Of a DNA stretch of 64,000 bases, positions 34,930 to 43,581 are shown in pieces (position 1 is the first letter of the stretch; each line of letters starts with the position of its first letter). The DNA is taken from assembly GCF_031928785.1 (NCBI RefSeq), contig NZ_JARQAL010000001.1. One strand, given 5' to 3'. The DNA is from Enterococcus_C asini_A (GTDB taxonomy: Bacteria > Bacillota > Bacilli > Lactobacillales > Enterococcaceae). The notes beneath the pieces were generated by a model. The model saw only the letters and a list, made by a program, of their open reading frames with translations, did no database searches and was not told the DNA's origin. A program made the position numbers and the translations under genes.

Positions 34930-35901
34930 ATGGTCGTTAATTACGAAGAAAAGCCTTTGAAAATCTTCAGCTTAAACGGGAACCGTCCCTTGGCCGAAAA
35001 AATTGCCGCAGTCTTTGGTACTAAGTTAGGGGAGTGTGCCATTAAGCAGTTTAGCGATGGCGAGATTTCCATCAGCATTGAAGAAAGTGTCCGAGGTGTT
35101 CATGTCTATTTAATCCAAGCCACAAATCAACCGGTGAACGATTATTATATGGAATTGTTGATCATGATCGATGCTTTAAAACGGGCTAGTGCCAAGACGA
35201 TTAACGTGGTCTTGCCTTATTACGCCTATGCTCGTCAAGACCGTACCGCGAAACCTCATGAACCCATCACCGCAAAACTGATTGCCAATATGTTACAAGA
35301 AGCTGGTGCTACACGAGTGTTGACATTGGATTTACACACGGTTCAAGTGCAAGGCTTCTTTGATATTCCAGTAGATAATTTATTCACCATGCCATTGTTC
35401 GCAAAGTATTATCGAGATTTAAATATGGTAGGAGATGATTATGTAGTCGTTTCGCCAAAAAATTCTGGTGTGCAACGAGCGCGCAGCCTAGGAGAATACT
35501 TAAACACTACTTTAGCCATTGTGGACCAAGAAGAAAGTGATCCCAATGGTGGCTATGTGATCGGGGATGTAGCTGGAAAAACCTGTATCATGGTAGATGA
35601 TATTTTGAATACTGGAGGTACCATGGTAAATGCCGCTCGCTTCTTAAAAGAAGCCGGCGCTAAGGAAGTCTATGCCTGTGCTTCCCATGCCTTGCTTTCG
35701 CCACCAGCCAAAGAGTTAATTGAAAACTCGGATATTAAATCCTTGTGTGTAACCGACTCTTGTTTAACCGATGAATCACGACAACCGAAGAATATGGTGT
35801 ACATCACTTGTGGAGACCTTTTAGGGGATGCTGTAAAAGTAATTCACGAAAATAAACCTATGAGTCCACTGTTTAAATTAGAAGAGAAACTTTTTAAATA
35901 A
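34930..35901 (+). CDS. Ribose-phosphate pyrophosphokinase paralogue (Prs2 type)
   Basis: A 323-residue class I PRPP-synthetase homologue with LDLHTVQVQGFFD and the PRPP loop CIMVDDILNTGGT (220-231). Canonical enzymes make PRPP from ribose-5-phosphate and ATP. This copy departs from them: the flexible catalytic loop, KRR in B. subtilis Prs (Lys197/Arg199), reads DQEESDPN at 199-206, and RKARxREP reads RTAKPHEP. Streptococcal Prs2 proteins show the same kind of change, so it may be a low-activity or regulatory paralogue. A canonical prs is presumably elsewhere. SD GGAGG is about 12 nt from the ATG. Confidence 0.85.
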   Translation: MVVNYEEKPLKIFSLNGNRPLAEKIAAVFGTKLGECAIKQFSDGEISISIEESVRGVHVYLIQATNQPVNDYYMELLIMIDALKRASAKTINVVLPYYAYARQDRTAKPHEPITAKLIANMLQEAGATRVLTLDLHTVQVQGFFDIPVDNLFTMPLFAKYYRDLNMVGDDYVVVSPKNSGVQRARSLGEYLNTTLAIVDQEESDPNGGYVIGDVAGKTCIMVDDILNTGGTMVNAARFLKEAGAKEVYACASHALLSPPAKELIENSDIKSLCVTDSCLTDESRQPKNMVYITCGDLLGDAVKVIHENKPMSPLFKLEEKLFK

Positions 35902-35929
35902 AATTGGCAGCTTTGAGGCTGTTAGTGAG

Positions 35930-35960
35930 AGGTTGGGGCTTAGGGCTCCAACCTTTTTTA
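35930..35960 (+). terminator. prs terminator
   Basis: GGTTGGGGC pairs with GCTCCAACC (one wobble) around TTAGG, followed by T6. Confidence 0.88.
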
Positions 35961-36068
35961 TACTCAGTTAATCGGAAAGTTCTGGGGCGGTTGACCAAAT
36001 TTGTCTGGAATGAATCAAGTAATTCATTTCTGGCTATTCTAAACTAGTCCTAGAGAGGAGGAGTAGTC

Positions 36069-36932
36069 TTGTTAAAGGAATTAAATCAAGTGATTGAAGT
36101 ATTGGAAAATCAGCTTTTAGCTGAGGTAGATTTGTCTTATTTAGCAAGGAATATCGGCTTGTCGGAGTATCACTTGCGCCGAACTTTTAGCTTTCTGGCC
36201 GGTGTTTCGATTCCAGAATACGTGAAATATCGACGCTTAGCCTTGGCTAATGAAGCGTTAGTTCAAGGATTATCCGTGACGGAAGCCGCTTTTACATACG
36301 GTTTTCAAAGTGTGGAAGGTTTTTCCAGAGCCTTCAAGTCTTGGGCTAATTTTTCTCCCAGTGAGGCGAAGCAAACGGGACGTCAAAAATCCTATCCTCC
36401 CCTCAAATTTTTAATTGATGTCAGAGGAGGCATTTCGATGGAATTTAGAATTGAAGAAAAACCAGCTTTTCATTTGGTAGGAGTCAGTAAACGAGTACCC
36501 ATTCAATTTGAAGGTGTTAATGAAGCCATTGTAGATTTGGCTAAGAGCATTACCCCAGAACAAAAAGAAAAAATGCATGAACTAGGAGATTTATATCCTA
36601 ATCAAGTTATCAATGCGTCTTATGATTTTTCGGAAACCAGAATGGCCGAAAAAGGAGAGCTAACCCAGTTAATTGGCTTTGTGACTTCCAAAGAAAATTC
36701 TTATGCTGATTTAGAAACAGTGGCAGTTCCTGCTCAGACGTGGGTCATTTTCCCTAATCAAGGACCCTTTCCTGAAACCTTGCAAGAAACCTGGGCCAAC
36801 GCCTTTACTCAGTGGCTACCAACGTCGGATTATGAACTAGTTGAGGCACCGGAAATTTCCTTTACAAAGTGGGGAGAAGACCCTGAAAAGGTCTATAGTG
36901 AACTGTGGTTGGCAGTTAAACTTAAAAAATAA
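36069..36932 (+). CDS. AraC-family regulator with GyrI-like effector domain
   Basis: A 287-residue transcription factor. The two-helix-turn-helix AraC domain occupies about 8-105 (LARNIGLSEYHLRRTFS, AAFTYGFQSVEGFSRAFK). A C-terminal effector-binding domain (about 124-287) resembles Rob/GyrI ligand-binding modules. Translation starts at TTG behind AGGAGG. Oddly, a perfect in-frame SD (AGAGGAGG, 36423-36430) and ATG (36438) sit exactly at the domain boundary. The 3' flank holds a large inverted-repeat element. No obvious target operon is adjacent. Confidence 0.87.
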   Translation: MLKELNQVIEVLENQLLAEVDLSYLARNIGLSEYHLRRTFSFLAGVSIPEYVKYRRLALANEALVQGLSVTEAAFTYGFQSVEGFSRAFKSWANFSPSEAKQTGRQKSYPPLKFLIDVRGGISMEFRIEEKPAFHLVGVSKRVPIQFEGVNEAIVDLAKSITPEQKEKMHELGDLYPNQVINASYDFSETRMAEKGELTQLIGFVTSKENSYADLETVAVPAQTWVIFPNQGPFPETLQETWANAFTQWLPTSDYELVEAPEISFTKWGEDPEKVYSELWLAVKLKK

Positions 36933-36944
36933 ATCTAGTTTGGC

Positions 36945-37272
36945 TAAGGGGCTGTGACAAAAGTCGTATTCCAGTCCTCCGAACCGAACATTACTATACG
37001 TGAGACGAAAGCAAAAGACGAGACTTTTTCATGAAGGAACATAGGAAGAGTCTCGTCTTTTCATTTCTAAAAATTTCAAACGGTGACTAACCTTGATTTC
37101 ATCAAGCCAAGTCACCGTAATTCACTTTTTCTCTGAACACGTATGGTAATGTTTCTTCTACGGACTGAAACACGACTTCTTCACGATTAATTTTCAAACG
37201 TACATTTATTTGACTTAAAATCAAAACGTTCGCTATTTTTTGTTTATTAGTTACTTATGTCACATTCCCTTA
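36945..37272. repeat. 328-bp nested inverted-repeat element (MITE/EFAR-like)
   Basis: Ends TAAGGGGCTGTGACAAAAGT and ACTTATGTCACATTCCCTTA are 16/20 inverted repeats. Inside, about 36963-37002 and 37138-37176 form a second pair (GTCGTATTCCAGTCC against GGACTGAAACACGAC, and ACATTACTATACGTG against CACGTATGGTAATGT). The core has two strong hairpins: AAAAGACGAGACT/AGTCTCGTCTTTT (37013-37061) and CGGTGACT/AGTCACCG with inner CTTGAT/ATCAAG (37081-37117). No coding frame is seen. It resembles enterococcal intergenic repeats of the EFAR type. Confidence 0.8.
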
Positions 37273-37297
37273 CTGTAAGTACAATTGGGGCAATCTT

Positions 37298-37326
37298 TTG
37301 CCAAGCTTTTTTCCCCGTGTTAAAAT
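37298..37326 (+). promoter_or_regulatory. Cysteine desulfurase promoter
   Basis: TTGCCA, 17-bp spacer, TG-extended TAAAAT. It lies just outside the right end of the inverted-repeat element. Confidence 0.85.
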
Positions 37327-37383
37327 AACAGGGAATAGTTTGAGTTAACGTATTTCAAACACAGAGAAGGGAAGTTATTGTTC

Positions 37384-38523
37384 ATGGAAGGTTATTTTGA
37401 TCACGCAGCTAGCACCCCGATACACCCAGAAGCTTTAGCAGAGATGAATCGCCTAGCCCAAACGGTTTTTGGCAATCCTTCTAGCATTCATAATTTTGGT
37501 CGGCAAGCGGCTATGGAGCTGGAATTAGCTCGGGATGTGATTGCTGCAAGTCTTGGCGTGAAGAGCCATGAAATTATCTTCAATAGCGGGGGCACAGAAG
37601 GAGACAATACTGCTTTAATCGGCGTGGCCATGAGTCAAAAAGACCGGGGACATCACTTGATTACCACAGCTGTGGAACATCCGGCAGTTTTGGAAACAAT
37701 GCATTATTTAGAAAGCCAAGGCTTTGAAGTGACGTATTTGCCAGTTAATGAAAAAGGACAGCTTTCAGTAAATGCTTTAAAAGAAGCGTTGCGGCCTGAT
37801 ACCACTCTTGTTTCTGTGATGTATGCGAACAATGAAACCGGCAATTTACTTCCCATTAAAGAAATCGGTGAGCTATTAAAAGAACATCCGACAATTTTCC
37901 ACACCGATGCGGTACAAGCCTATGGAAAAGTGTCCATTCATCCGAAAGAATTAGGCGTTGATTTATTGACAGTCTCAGCCCATAAATTCAATGGACCAAA
38001 AGGCGTGGGTTTTTTGTATAAAAGCGATCAAGTACACTTGCCCGCTTATCTTCACGGTGGTGAACAAGAAGAAAAACGCCGGGCAGGTACGGAAAACTTA
38101 CCAGCAATTGGTGGGATGGCGAAAGCTGCCAGTCTGTTAACACCAGAAGCCATGGCCGAAAATGCCCAGAGGTATCGTCAGTTTAGTGAAAAAGTAACGA
38201 ATGCGTTGACTGATTCCGGGGTAAATTGGCAATTAAATGGCGATCCAGAGCACAAATTACCCCAAGTTTTAAACTTACGCTTTCCAAAAGTTGCCAATGA
38301 TTTACTCTTAATGAAGCTGGACTTACAAAAAATAGCAATTTCCACTGGTTCGGCTTGTACCGCAGGAAACATCGAACCTTCCCATGTATTAGAAGCGATG
38401 TATGGAAAAAGTTCAGCCACCAAGGAATCCATTCGCATCAGTTTTGGGTTAGGAAATACAGATGCGATGGTGGACTTTTTAGCCAACTCACTCGTGGCTT
38501 TAGTTTCCCAGATGCAGGATTAA
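37384..38523 (+). CDS. Cysteine desulfurase (YrvO/IscS-like)
   Basis: PLP enzyme that removes sulfur from cysteine as a persulfide. The PLP lysine is in SAHKFNG (about 201) and the catalytic Cys in STGSACTAG (about 325). About 379 residues from this ATG. A TTG at 37378 is better spaced from AGAAGGGA (about 5 nt) than the ATG (11 nt), so the start is uncertain by two codons. YrvO-type enzymes feed MnmA for 2-thiouridine; mnmA lies 5 kb downstream here, with the serine operon in between. DUF1831 follows in the same unit. Confidence 0.92.
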   Translation: MEGYFDHAASTPIHPEALAEMNRLAQTVFGNPSSIHNFGRQAAMELELARDVIAASLGVKSHEIIFNSGGTEGDNTALIGVAMSQKDRGHHLITTAVEHPAVLETMHYLESQGFEVTYLPVNEKGQLSVNALKEALRPDTTLVSVMYANNETGNLLPIKEIGELLKEHPTIFHTDAVQAYGKVSIHPKELGVDLLTVSAHKFNGPKGVGFLYKSDQVHLPAYLHGGEQEEKRRAGTENLPAIGGMAKAASLLTPEAMAENAQRYRQFSEKVTNALTDSGVNWQLNGDPEHKLPQVLNLRFPKVANDLLLMKLDLQKIAISTGSACTAGNIEPSHVLEAMYGKSSATKESIRISFGLGNTDAMVDFLANSLVALVSQMQD

Positions 38524-38585
38524 GGCTGGTCAAAGCTTGTAGCAACTTATATAATAAAAGTAACGACGACAAATGAGGTGGAATA

Positions 38586-38930
38586 ATGGCATTCGAAAAA
38601 AAAGCAACAGTTTTAGGAAGCAATCAAGCCTATGCAATTGCCCCAACAGCCAAGCGCTATACTTTACGGGACAACGGCTTTGTAGAAACTAACGGCGGCA
38701 ATTTTCAGTTGATTCGCCCCTTAGAAGCAACACCCCAAAGCAAAGAAGGGTTTAAATTAAAAATTACGGTGTCCAAAGATGTCCAAACTTTAAAAATGTC
38801 CATTACCACTGCCAATGGCTTAAAAGCCGTGAACATTTTTAAAGATGACACCCACAAAATGCTCCAAGATAAGTTTTATTTTTTGATGGATGGATTTATC
38901 AGCCGGGGCTTGTTAGTAAAAGTAGATTAA
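38586..38930 (+). CDS. DUF1831 family protein
   Basis: A 114-residue protein of the Lactobacillales DUF1831 family, usually encoded directly after a cysteine desulfurase, as here (62 bp gap, no terminator between). Function is unknown; the context suggests a role in sulfur transfer. SD GAGGTGG. Followed by a strong terminator. Confidence 0.85.
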   Translation: MAFEKKATVLGSNQAYAIAPTAKRYTLRDNGFVETNGGNFQLIRPLEATPQSKEGFKLKITVSKDVQTLKMSITTANGLKAVNIFKDDTHKMLQDKFYFLMDGFISRGLLVKVD

Positions 38931-38933
38931 GCA

Positions 38934-38977
38934 AAAAGAGCAGGCCAATCCATTTAAGGGATTCGTCTGCTCTTTGT
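38934..38977 (+). terminator. Terminator after the DUF1831 gene
   Basis: AAAGAGCAG pairs with CTGCTCTTT, with an inner ATCC/GGAT pair. Confidence 0.85.
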
Positions 38978-39021
38978 CTATTGACTGTAAGCTGGAGATT
39001 TTAATGAAAGGAGGTTGTCAG

Positions 39022-39627
39022 ATGAAGTTTTTTACGGCAGATACTCATTATTTTCATGAAAACTTATTAGGGGACAATGATTTTGCTCCTCGGCCTTTTC
39101 GCCAAATTCATGAGATGCACGAGGTGATGGTCACTAATTGGAATCGTGTAGTGAAAGAAAACGATCAAGTTTATAATTTAGGTGATATTGCGATGCACCC
39201 GCAATATGAAGCGGGTTATCCAGAGATTTTGGCTTTATTAAGCCGTTTAAATGGACAGATTCACATGATTAAAGGCAATCACGACAGCCGTGCCTTCTTC
39301 AAATATTTGGCAGCCCATGATCCGGGACTAGCAGAAAAACCGAAATTTATCTTTTATGATGTAGGAGCAATCATCAAATTTGATCATCACCAATACTATC
39401 TAACCCATTATCCGATGTTACTGGGTATTACCCGCAATATTCGCAACCTCCATGGACACATTCATTATTCCAGCATTCCTATTAAGGAAAATATCAATGT
39501 GGGAGTAGATGCCCCAGAGCTAAGTTATCTACCCCAAAAGCAACCTTTTGGCATGCCGATTTCCGAAAATCAAATCGGTATTATCGCTGACGCTAAGGCA
39601 GAAGAATTAGCGAAGTTACGACATTGA
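39022..39627 (+). CDS. Calcineurin-like metallophosphoesterase
   Basis: A 201-residue phosphoesterase with the five metal motifs FTADTHYFH, YNLGDIAM, KGNHDSR, THYPM and HGHIHY. Proteins of this short type act on small phosphoesters; the substrate is unknown. ATG at 39022 follows AAAGGAGG. The frame stays open 16 codons upstream, but that part lies between the SD and the preceding terminator. Ends in a perfect bidirectional terminator. Confidence 0.88.
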   Translation: MKFFTADTHYFHENLLGDNDFAPRPFRQIHEMHEVMVTNWNRVVKENDQVYNLGDIAMHPQYEAGYPEILALLSRLNGQIHMIKGNHDSRAFFKYLAAHDPGLAEKPKFIFYDVGAIIKFDHHQYYLTHYPMLLGITRNIRNLHGHIHYSSIPIKENINVGVDAPELSYLPQKQPFGMPISENQIGIIADAKAEELAKLRH

Positions 39628-39633
39628 TTGTAA

Positions 39634-39674
39634 AGCACAAAAAACCGGTGGAAGACCCCACCGGTTTTTTGTGC
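39634..39674. terminator. Bidirectional terminator (phosphoesterase / serine operon)
   Basis: AGCACAAAAAACCGGTGG pairs perfectly with CCACCGGTTTTTTGTGCT over a 5-nt loop. Confidence 0.95.
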
Positions 39675-39710
39675 TATTTGAGCTGAACGAGTTCGTTCAA
39701 CCATTCTTAG

Positions 39711-40937
39711 TTAATCCGTCTCCAAATCATGTAGAAACAGCCCACTTAATAATTTTGGTTCAAACCAAGTGGATTTCGGTGGCATGATTTCTCCAGCATC
39801 GGCTACTGCCAGTAAGTCATGCATCTGAGTAGGATACATGGAAAAGGCCAAGTTCCATTGACCACTGTCAACTAAACGTTCCAGTTCTTCTGGCCCGCGA
39901 ATTCCGCCAATAAAATCAATGCGTTTGTCAGTACGAATATCCATAATGCCAAAGATTTTTTCGAAAACTTGTTTTTGTAAGATTGAAACATCCAAACGAC
40001 CCACGGTATCTTCAGGAATTGCCACATCTTTAATGGTCAATGTGTACCAAGTATGGTCTAAGTACATCTGAATCTGTCCTTTGGCAACTGGTTTTTTCAC
40101 TCCACTTTGTTTCACGTGAAAATTTGATTCCAATAAAGTGAAGAAATCAGCTGGTAGAGGCACTTGTAAGACGCGATTGTATTCCCAAATTGCAAGCTGG
40201 CTTTCTGGAAAGAGAATTGACAAGAAATAATCGCTTTCTGGACTTTGTTTGCCTTGTGCTCGTTTTTCTAGACCAACTTTTACTGCGGATTCTGTGCGAT
40301 GATGTCCGTCTGCAATGTACAAAGCAGGAACCTCAATAAAAGCTGTGGTTAGTTTTTCAATAATGGCAGGCTCGTTAATTAGCCACACCCGGTGGCGCAC
40401 TTCATGGTAACTGGTAAAGTCATAAACTGGTTGTTCTTGATTTTGCCAGTTCGCAATTAGTTCTTGGATATCGGTTTTATCCCGATAGCTTAAGAAAATT
40501 GGGCTGGTATTGGCATCACAAGCTTTAATGTGGTTAATGCGGTCCACTTCTTTTTCTGGTCGGGTAAATTCATGTTTCTTAATTTTTCCTGTACTATAGT
40601 CATCGATGGAAGTAGTCGCCACCAGACCAGTTTGACTGCGACCATTCATAGTAAGCTCGTAAAGATACAATAACGGGCGATCCTCTTTGACTAGCCAGCC
40701 CTTATTCAACCAGTTTTGTAAGTTTGCTGCAGCTTTTTGATAAACTTGTACATCGTACGGAGAAAGTTCTGCTGGCAAGTCGATTTCTGCTTTATCAATA
40801 TGAAAAAAGCTATAGGGATTGTCATGGGCCAGTTCTTTTGCTTCAGCAGAATTTAGCACATCGTAAGGCAAGCAAGCGACTTGACTAGCTAGTTCAGCTT
40901 TGGGACGAATCCCACAAAAGGGGCGGACTTGTACCAT
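39711..40937 (-). CDS. DUF1015 family protein (SerK-like?) in the serine operon
   Basis: A 408-residue DUF1015 protein. The motif YIADGHHRTESA resembles the ParB-type box of free serine kinases (SerK). It is third in serC-serA-DUF1015: the ATG lies immediately after the serA stop, with its SD GGAGG inside serA. This placement is widespread in Firmicutes and links it to serine metabolism. A serine kinase role is an inference from motif and context only. Confidence 0.85.
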   Translation of the reverse strand: MVQVRPFCGIRPKAELASQVACLPYDVLNSAEAKELAHDNPYSFFHIDKAEIDLPAELSPYDVQVYQKAAANLQNWLNKGWLVKEDRPLLYLYELTMNGRSQTGLVATTSIDDYSTGKIKKHEFTRPEKEVDRINHIKACDANTSPIFLSYRDKTDIQELIANWQNQEQPVYDFTSYHEVRHRVWLINEPAIIEKLTTAFIEVPALYIADGHHRTESAVKVGLEKRAQGKQSPESDYFLSILFPESQLAIWEYNRVLQVPLPADFFTLLESNFHVKQSGVKKPVAKGQIQMYLDHTWYTLTIKDVAIPEDTVGRLDVSILQKQVFEKIFGIMDIRTDKRIDFIGGIRGPEELERLVDSGQWNLAFSMYPTQMHDLLAVADAGEIMPPKSTWFEPKLLSGLFLHDLETD

Positions 40938-42122
40938 TTAGCAAGCCTCCGTTTCATTTTTAATCACACGCACGCGGATAATTTCGGGATTTTGTGCTAA
41001 TTTTTCAGCTACGGTAGCAACTTTGTGTTCATCTTCTTCGTTAATATCTACCAAAGTATAAGCGAAGTCATCTCGACCCCGATTAACCATGTTTTCGATA
41101 TTAATGCCTTCTTCCGCGACGGCAGAAGAAATTTGTCCCAGCATATTTGGTACATTTTTATTAATGATGGTAATGCGGTAAGGGCTGTTAAAAGCTAGTT
41201 CTACAGTGGGAAAGTTCACGGATCGTTTGATGACGCCGGTTTCCAAAAAACGTTTTAAAGTGCGAGCAGCCATTTTAGCACAGTTTACTTCCGCTTCATC
41301 GGTAGAAGCTCCTAAGTGCGGCAAGACTAAAACTTTGTCCTGGTGTAAGAGTTTTTCGTCAGCAAAATCCGTAGTATAACCGGCTAATTCTTCGGCTTCT
41401 AAGGCTTTAAGAACTGCGGAATCGTCTACAATACCTCCACGGGCAAAGTTAAAGAGTTTAGCTGTTGGTTGCATTTTGGCAATTTCAGAAGCACCAATCA
41501 TTCCTTGGGTTTTATCTGTCAATGGCACATGGACAGTAATAAAATCACAAGTAGTCAAGAGTTCATTTAAGTCTTGTGCCCGTTGTACTCGACGAGAAAT
41601 GCTCCAAGCTGTATCCACGGAAACAAAAGGATCAAACCCCATCACTTCCATACCTAAACGATAGGCATCATTAGCCACCATGGCCCCAATCGCTCCCAGA
41701 CCAATGACTCCAAGTTTTTTACCTTCTAATTCATGGCCGGCAAACTGAGCTTTTTGTGCTTCTGCCTGTGCTTCCACATCAGCTCCGGTTAAAGTTTGAA
41801 CCCATTGTGCCCCTTTTAAAATCGGTCGTACGGAAAGGAGGAGGCTGGCAATTACCAATTCTTTTACTGCATTGGCATTCGCTCCCGGCGTATTGAAGAC
41901 TACGATCCCTTTTTCGGTGCAATCCGCTACGGGAATATTATTTGTCCCGGCGCCAGCCCGAGCCACGCCTAAGACAGAATCGGGAAATTCGTAATCATGG
42001 AGTTTTTGACTGCGCAGGATAATGCCATCGGGAGTATCACTTTCATTAATGGCGTAGTGGTCTTTGGTAAAACGAGTCATACCTTCTGGGGCAATGGTGT
42101 TAAAAGTTTTAATATGAAACAT
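40938..42122 (-). CDS. serA: D-3-phosphoglycerate dehydrogenase
   Basis: First step of serine synthesis: oxidises 3-phosphoglycerate with NAD. Of 394 residues, the Rossmann domain has GLGAIG and the catalytic residues lie in FARGG (Arg), DFADE (Glu) and PHLGAST (His). A C-terminal ACT domain (about 318-394) should bind L-serine for feedback. Start ATG abuts the serC stop; SD GGAGGAG lies inside serC. Confidence 0.95.
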   Translation of the reverse strand: MFHIKTFNTIAPEGMTRFTKDHYAINESDTPDGIILRSQKLHDYEFPDSVLGVARAGAGTNNIPVADCTEKGIVVFNTPGANANAVKELVIASLLLSVRPILKGAQWVQTLTGADVEAQAEAQKAQFAGHELEGKKLGVIGLGAIGAMVANDAYRLGMEVMGFDPFVSVDTAWSISRRVQRAQDLNELLTTCDFITVHVPLTDKTQGMIGASEIAKMQPTAKLFNFARGGIVDDSAVLKALEAEELAGYTTDFADEKLLHQDKVLVLPHLGASTDEAEVNCAKMAARTLKRFLETGVIKRSVNFPTVELAFNSPYRITIINKNVPNMLGQISSAVAEEGINIENMVNRGRDDFAYTLVDINEEDEHKVATVAEKLAQNPEIIRVRVIKNETEAC

Positions 42123-43208
42123 TTAGACTCCTCCATTTTCTTTTTCAAATTTTTCCATAAAGGCGATAAGATCCACCACTCCTTGCTTGGGAAAGGCATT
42201 GTAGAGGCTTGCTCGCATGCCTCCGACGGAACGGTGTCCTTTTAAATTTTGGAAACCAGCAGCCAGTGCTTCAGCGTTGAATTTTTTATCCAATTCATCA
42301 CTGCCAGTTACAAAAGGAATATTAGTAATAGAACGGCTGTTTAAAGCTACGGGACTGGTGAATAAACTTGATTTTTCAATGGCAGTATAAAGCAAGTCGG
42401 CTTTTTCTTGATCGGCTTTTAAAATACCGGCCACGCCTCCTTGGTCTTGGAGCCATTCAAAGACTAACTTAGCCATGTAAATCGCAAAGGTCGGTGGGGT
42501 ATTGTATAGCGAGTTATTATCTCCTTGGATTTTATAATCTAGCATTGGTTCGGCTACGGGACACAAACCGATTAAATCTTCTCGAATAATCACGACGGTG
42601 AGCCCAGCAGGACCGATGTTTTTTTGAGCTCCGGCATAAATAATGCCAAAATCAGCTACATTATAATCATTGGCTAAAATATTAGAAGACATATCCGCCA
42701 CTATCGGTACTTTGCTAGCTTTAGGGATGTCTTTAAAAGCAGTGCCGACGATGGTATTATTGGTGGTGATGTGTAAATAAGCCGCTTCTTGGTCAATCTT
42801 TTCTGAAGGGATTTCAGGGATATAGGTAAAATTATCCTCGGCAGAAGAGGCGATGACTTCCACTTCTACATTGTCCAGTGCTTTAGCTGCAGCAATGGCT
42901 TTTTTTGACCACATGCCGGTATTTACGTACAGTGCTTTTTTGCCTTGGGCTAAATTTAGAGGAACCATGGAAAACTGTAGACTGGCGCCACCTTGTAAGA
43001 ACAAAACTTTGTAATTGTCCGGAATCTGCATCAAATCCCGCAACAGGCTTTCCGCATCATTAATAATCGCTTCAAATAAGGAGGAACGATGACTCAACTC
43101 CATCACGGACATGCCACTATTTTGGTAATTTAAAAATTCGGATTGCGCCTTCTCCAAAACAGGTTGTGGTAACACCGCTGGTCCGGCAGAAAAATTGTAA
43201 ATCGTCAT
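42123..43208 (-). CDS. serC: Phosphoserine aminotransferase
   Basis: Second step of serine synthesis: PLP-dependent transamination of 3-phosphohydroxypyruvate. The 361 residues begin YNFSAGPAVLP, the family signature; the PLP lysine is in GAQKNIGPAG. SD AAAGGAG. First gene of the leftward operon; no phosphoserine phosphatase gene is in the window. Confidence 0.96.
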   Translation of the reverse strand: MTIYNFSAGPAVLPQPVLEKAQSEFLNYQNSGMSVMELSHRSSLFEAIINDAESLLRDLMQIPDNYKVLFLQGGASLQFSMVPLNLAQGKKALYVNTGMWSKKAIAAAKALDNVEVEVIASSAEDNFTYIPEIPSEKIDQEAAYLHITTNNTIVGTAFKDIPKASKVPIVADMSSNILANDYNVADFGIIYAGAQKNIGPAGLTVVIIREDLIGLCPVAEPMLDYKIQGDNNSLYNTPPTFAIYMAKLVFEWLQDQGGVAGILKADQEKADLLYTAIEKSSLFTSPVALNSRSITNIPFVTGSDELDKKFNAEALAAGFQNLKGHRSVGGMRASLYNAFPKQGVVDLIAFMEKFEKENGGV

Positions 43209-43581
43209 TACATTCGCTCCTTTTCCAAGTTTAATTTTTTGAATTTTCTCAATTTAATGAGTTATTGCTTAGTGTAACAGAAGTTGTTAGGAGTTGAAAG
43301 AAAATTGTGAAACTTTATACGGATTTTTCCGAAATATTCGGCAATTTCTTGTAATATTATTATAAATCGTGAGTGGTTATGCAACATTCACTTGAAAAAG
43401 CGAATGTTTCGTTCCCGTATTTTAAAAGACCGCTTTAATTTATTGTACCTGAAAAACAAAGAATCTCTTACAAATAAACAGCAAAGTGTGAAAAATTTGC
43501 TCAGCTGATGTATAATTGCTCTTACTGATCGCGACCTTCAAATCGATTGATTAGAATCTATAATGAAATGATGGTGAAAAC
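43209..43581. other. Divergent regulatory region between serC and mnmA
   Basis: 373 bp without a coding frame. It holds the serC promoter (43271-43299, minus), a TATAAT at 43511-43516 serving mnmA, and an isolated hairpin AACATTC-A-CTT / AAG-C-GAATGTT with a GAAA loop at 43383-43408 that has no T-tail. I see no riboswitch. Confidence 0.5.
43271..43299 (-). promoter_or_regulatory. serC operon promoter
   Basis: Minus strand TTTCAA, 17-bp spacer, TG-extended TACACT; the leader is about 55 nt long. Confidence 0.75.
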
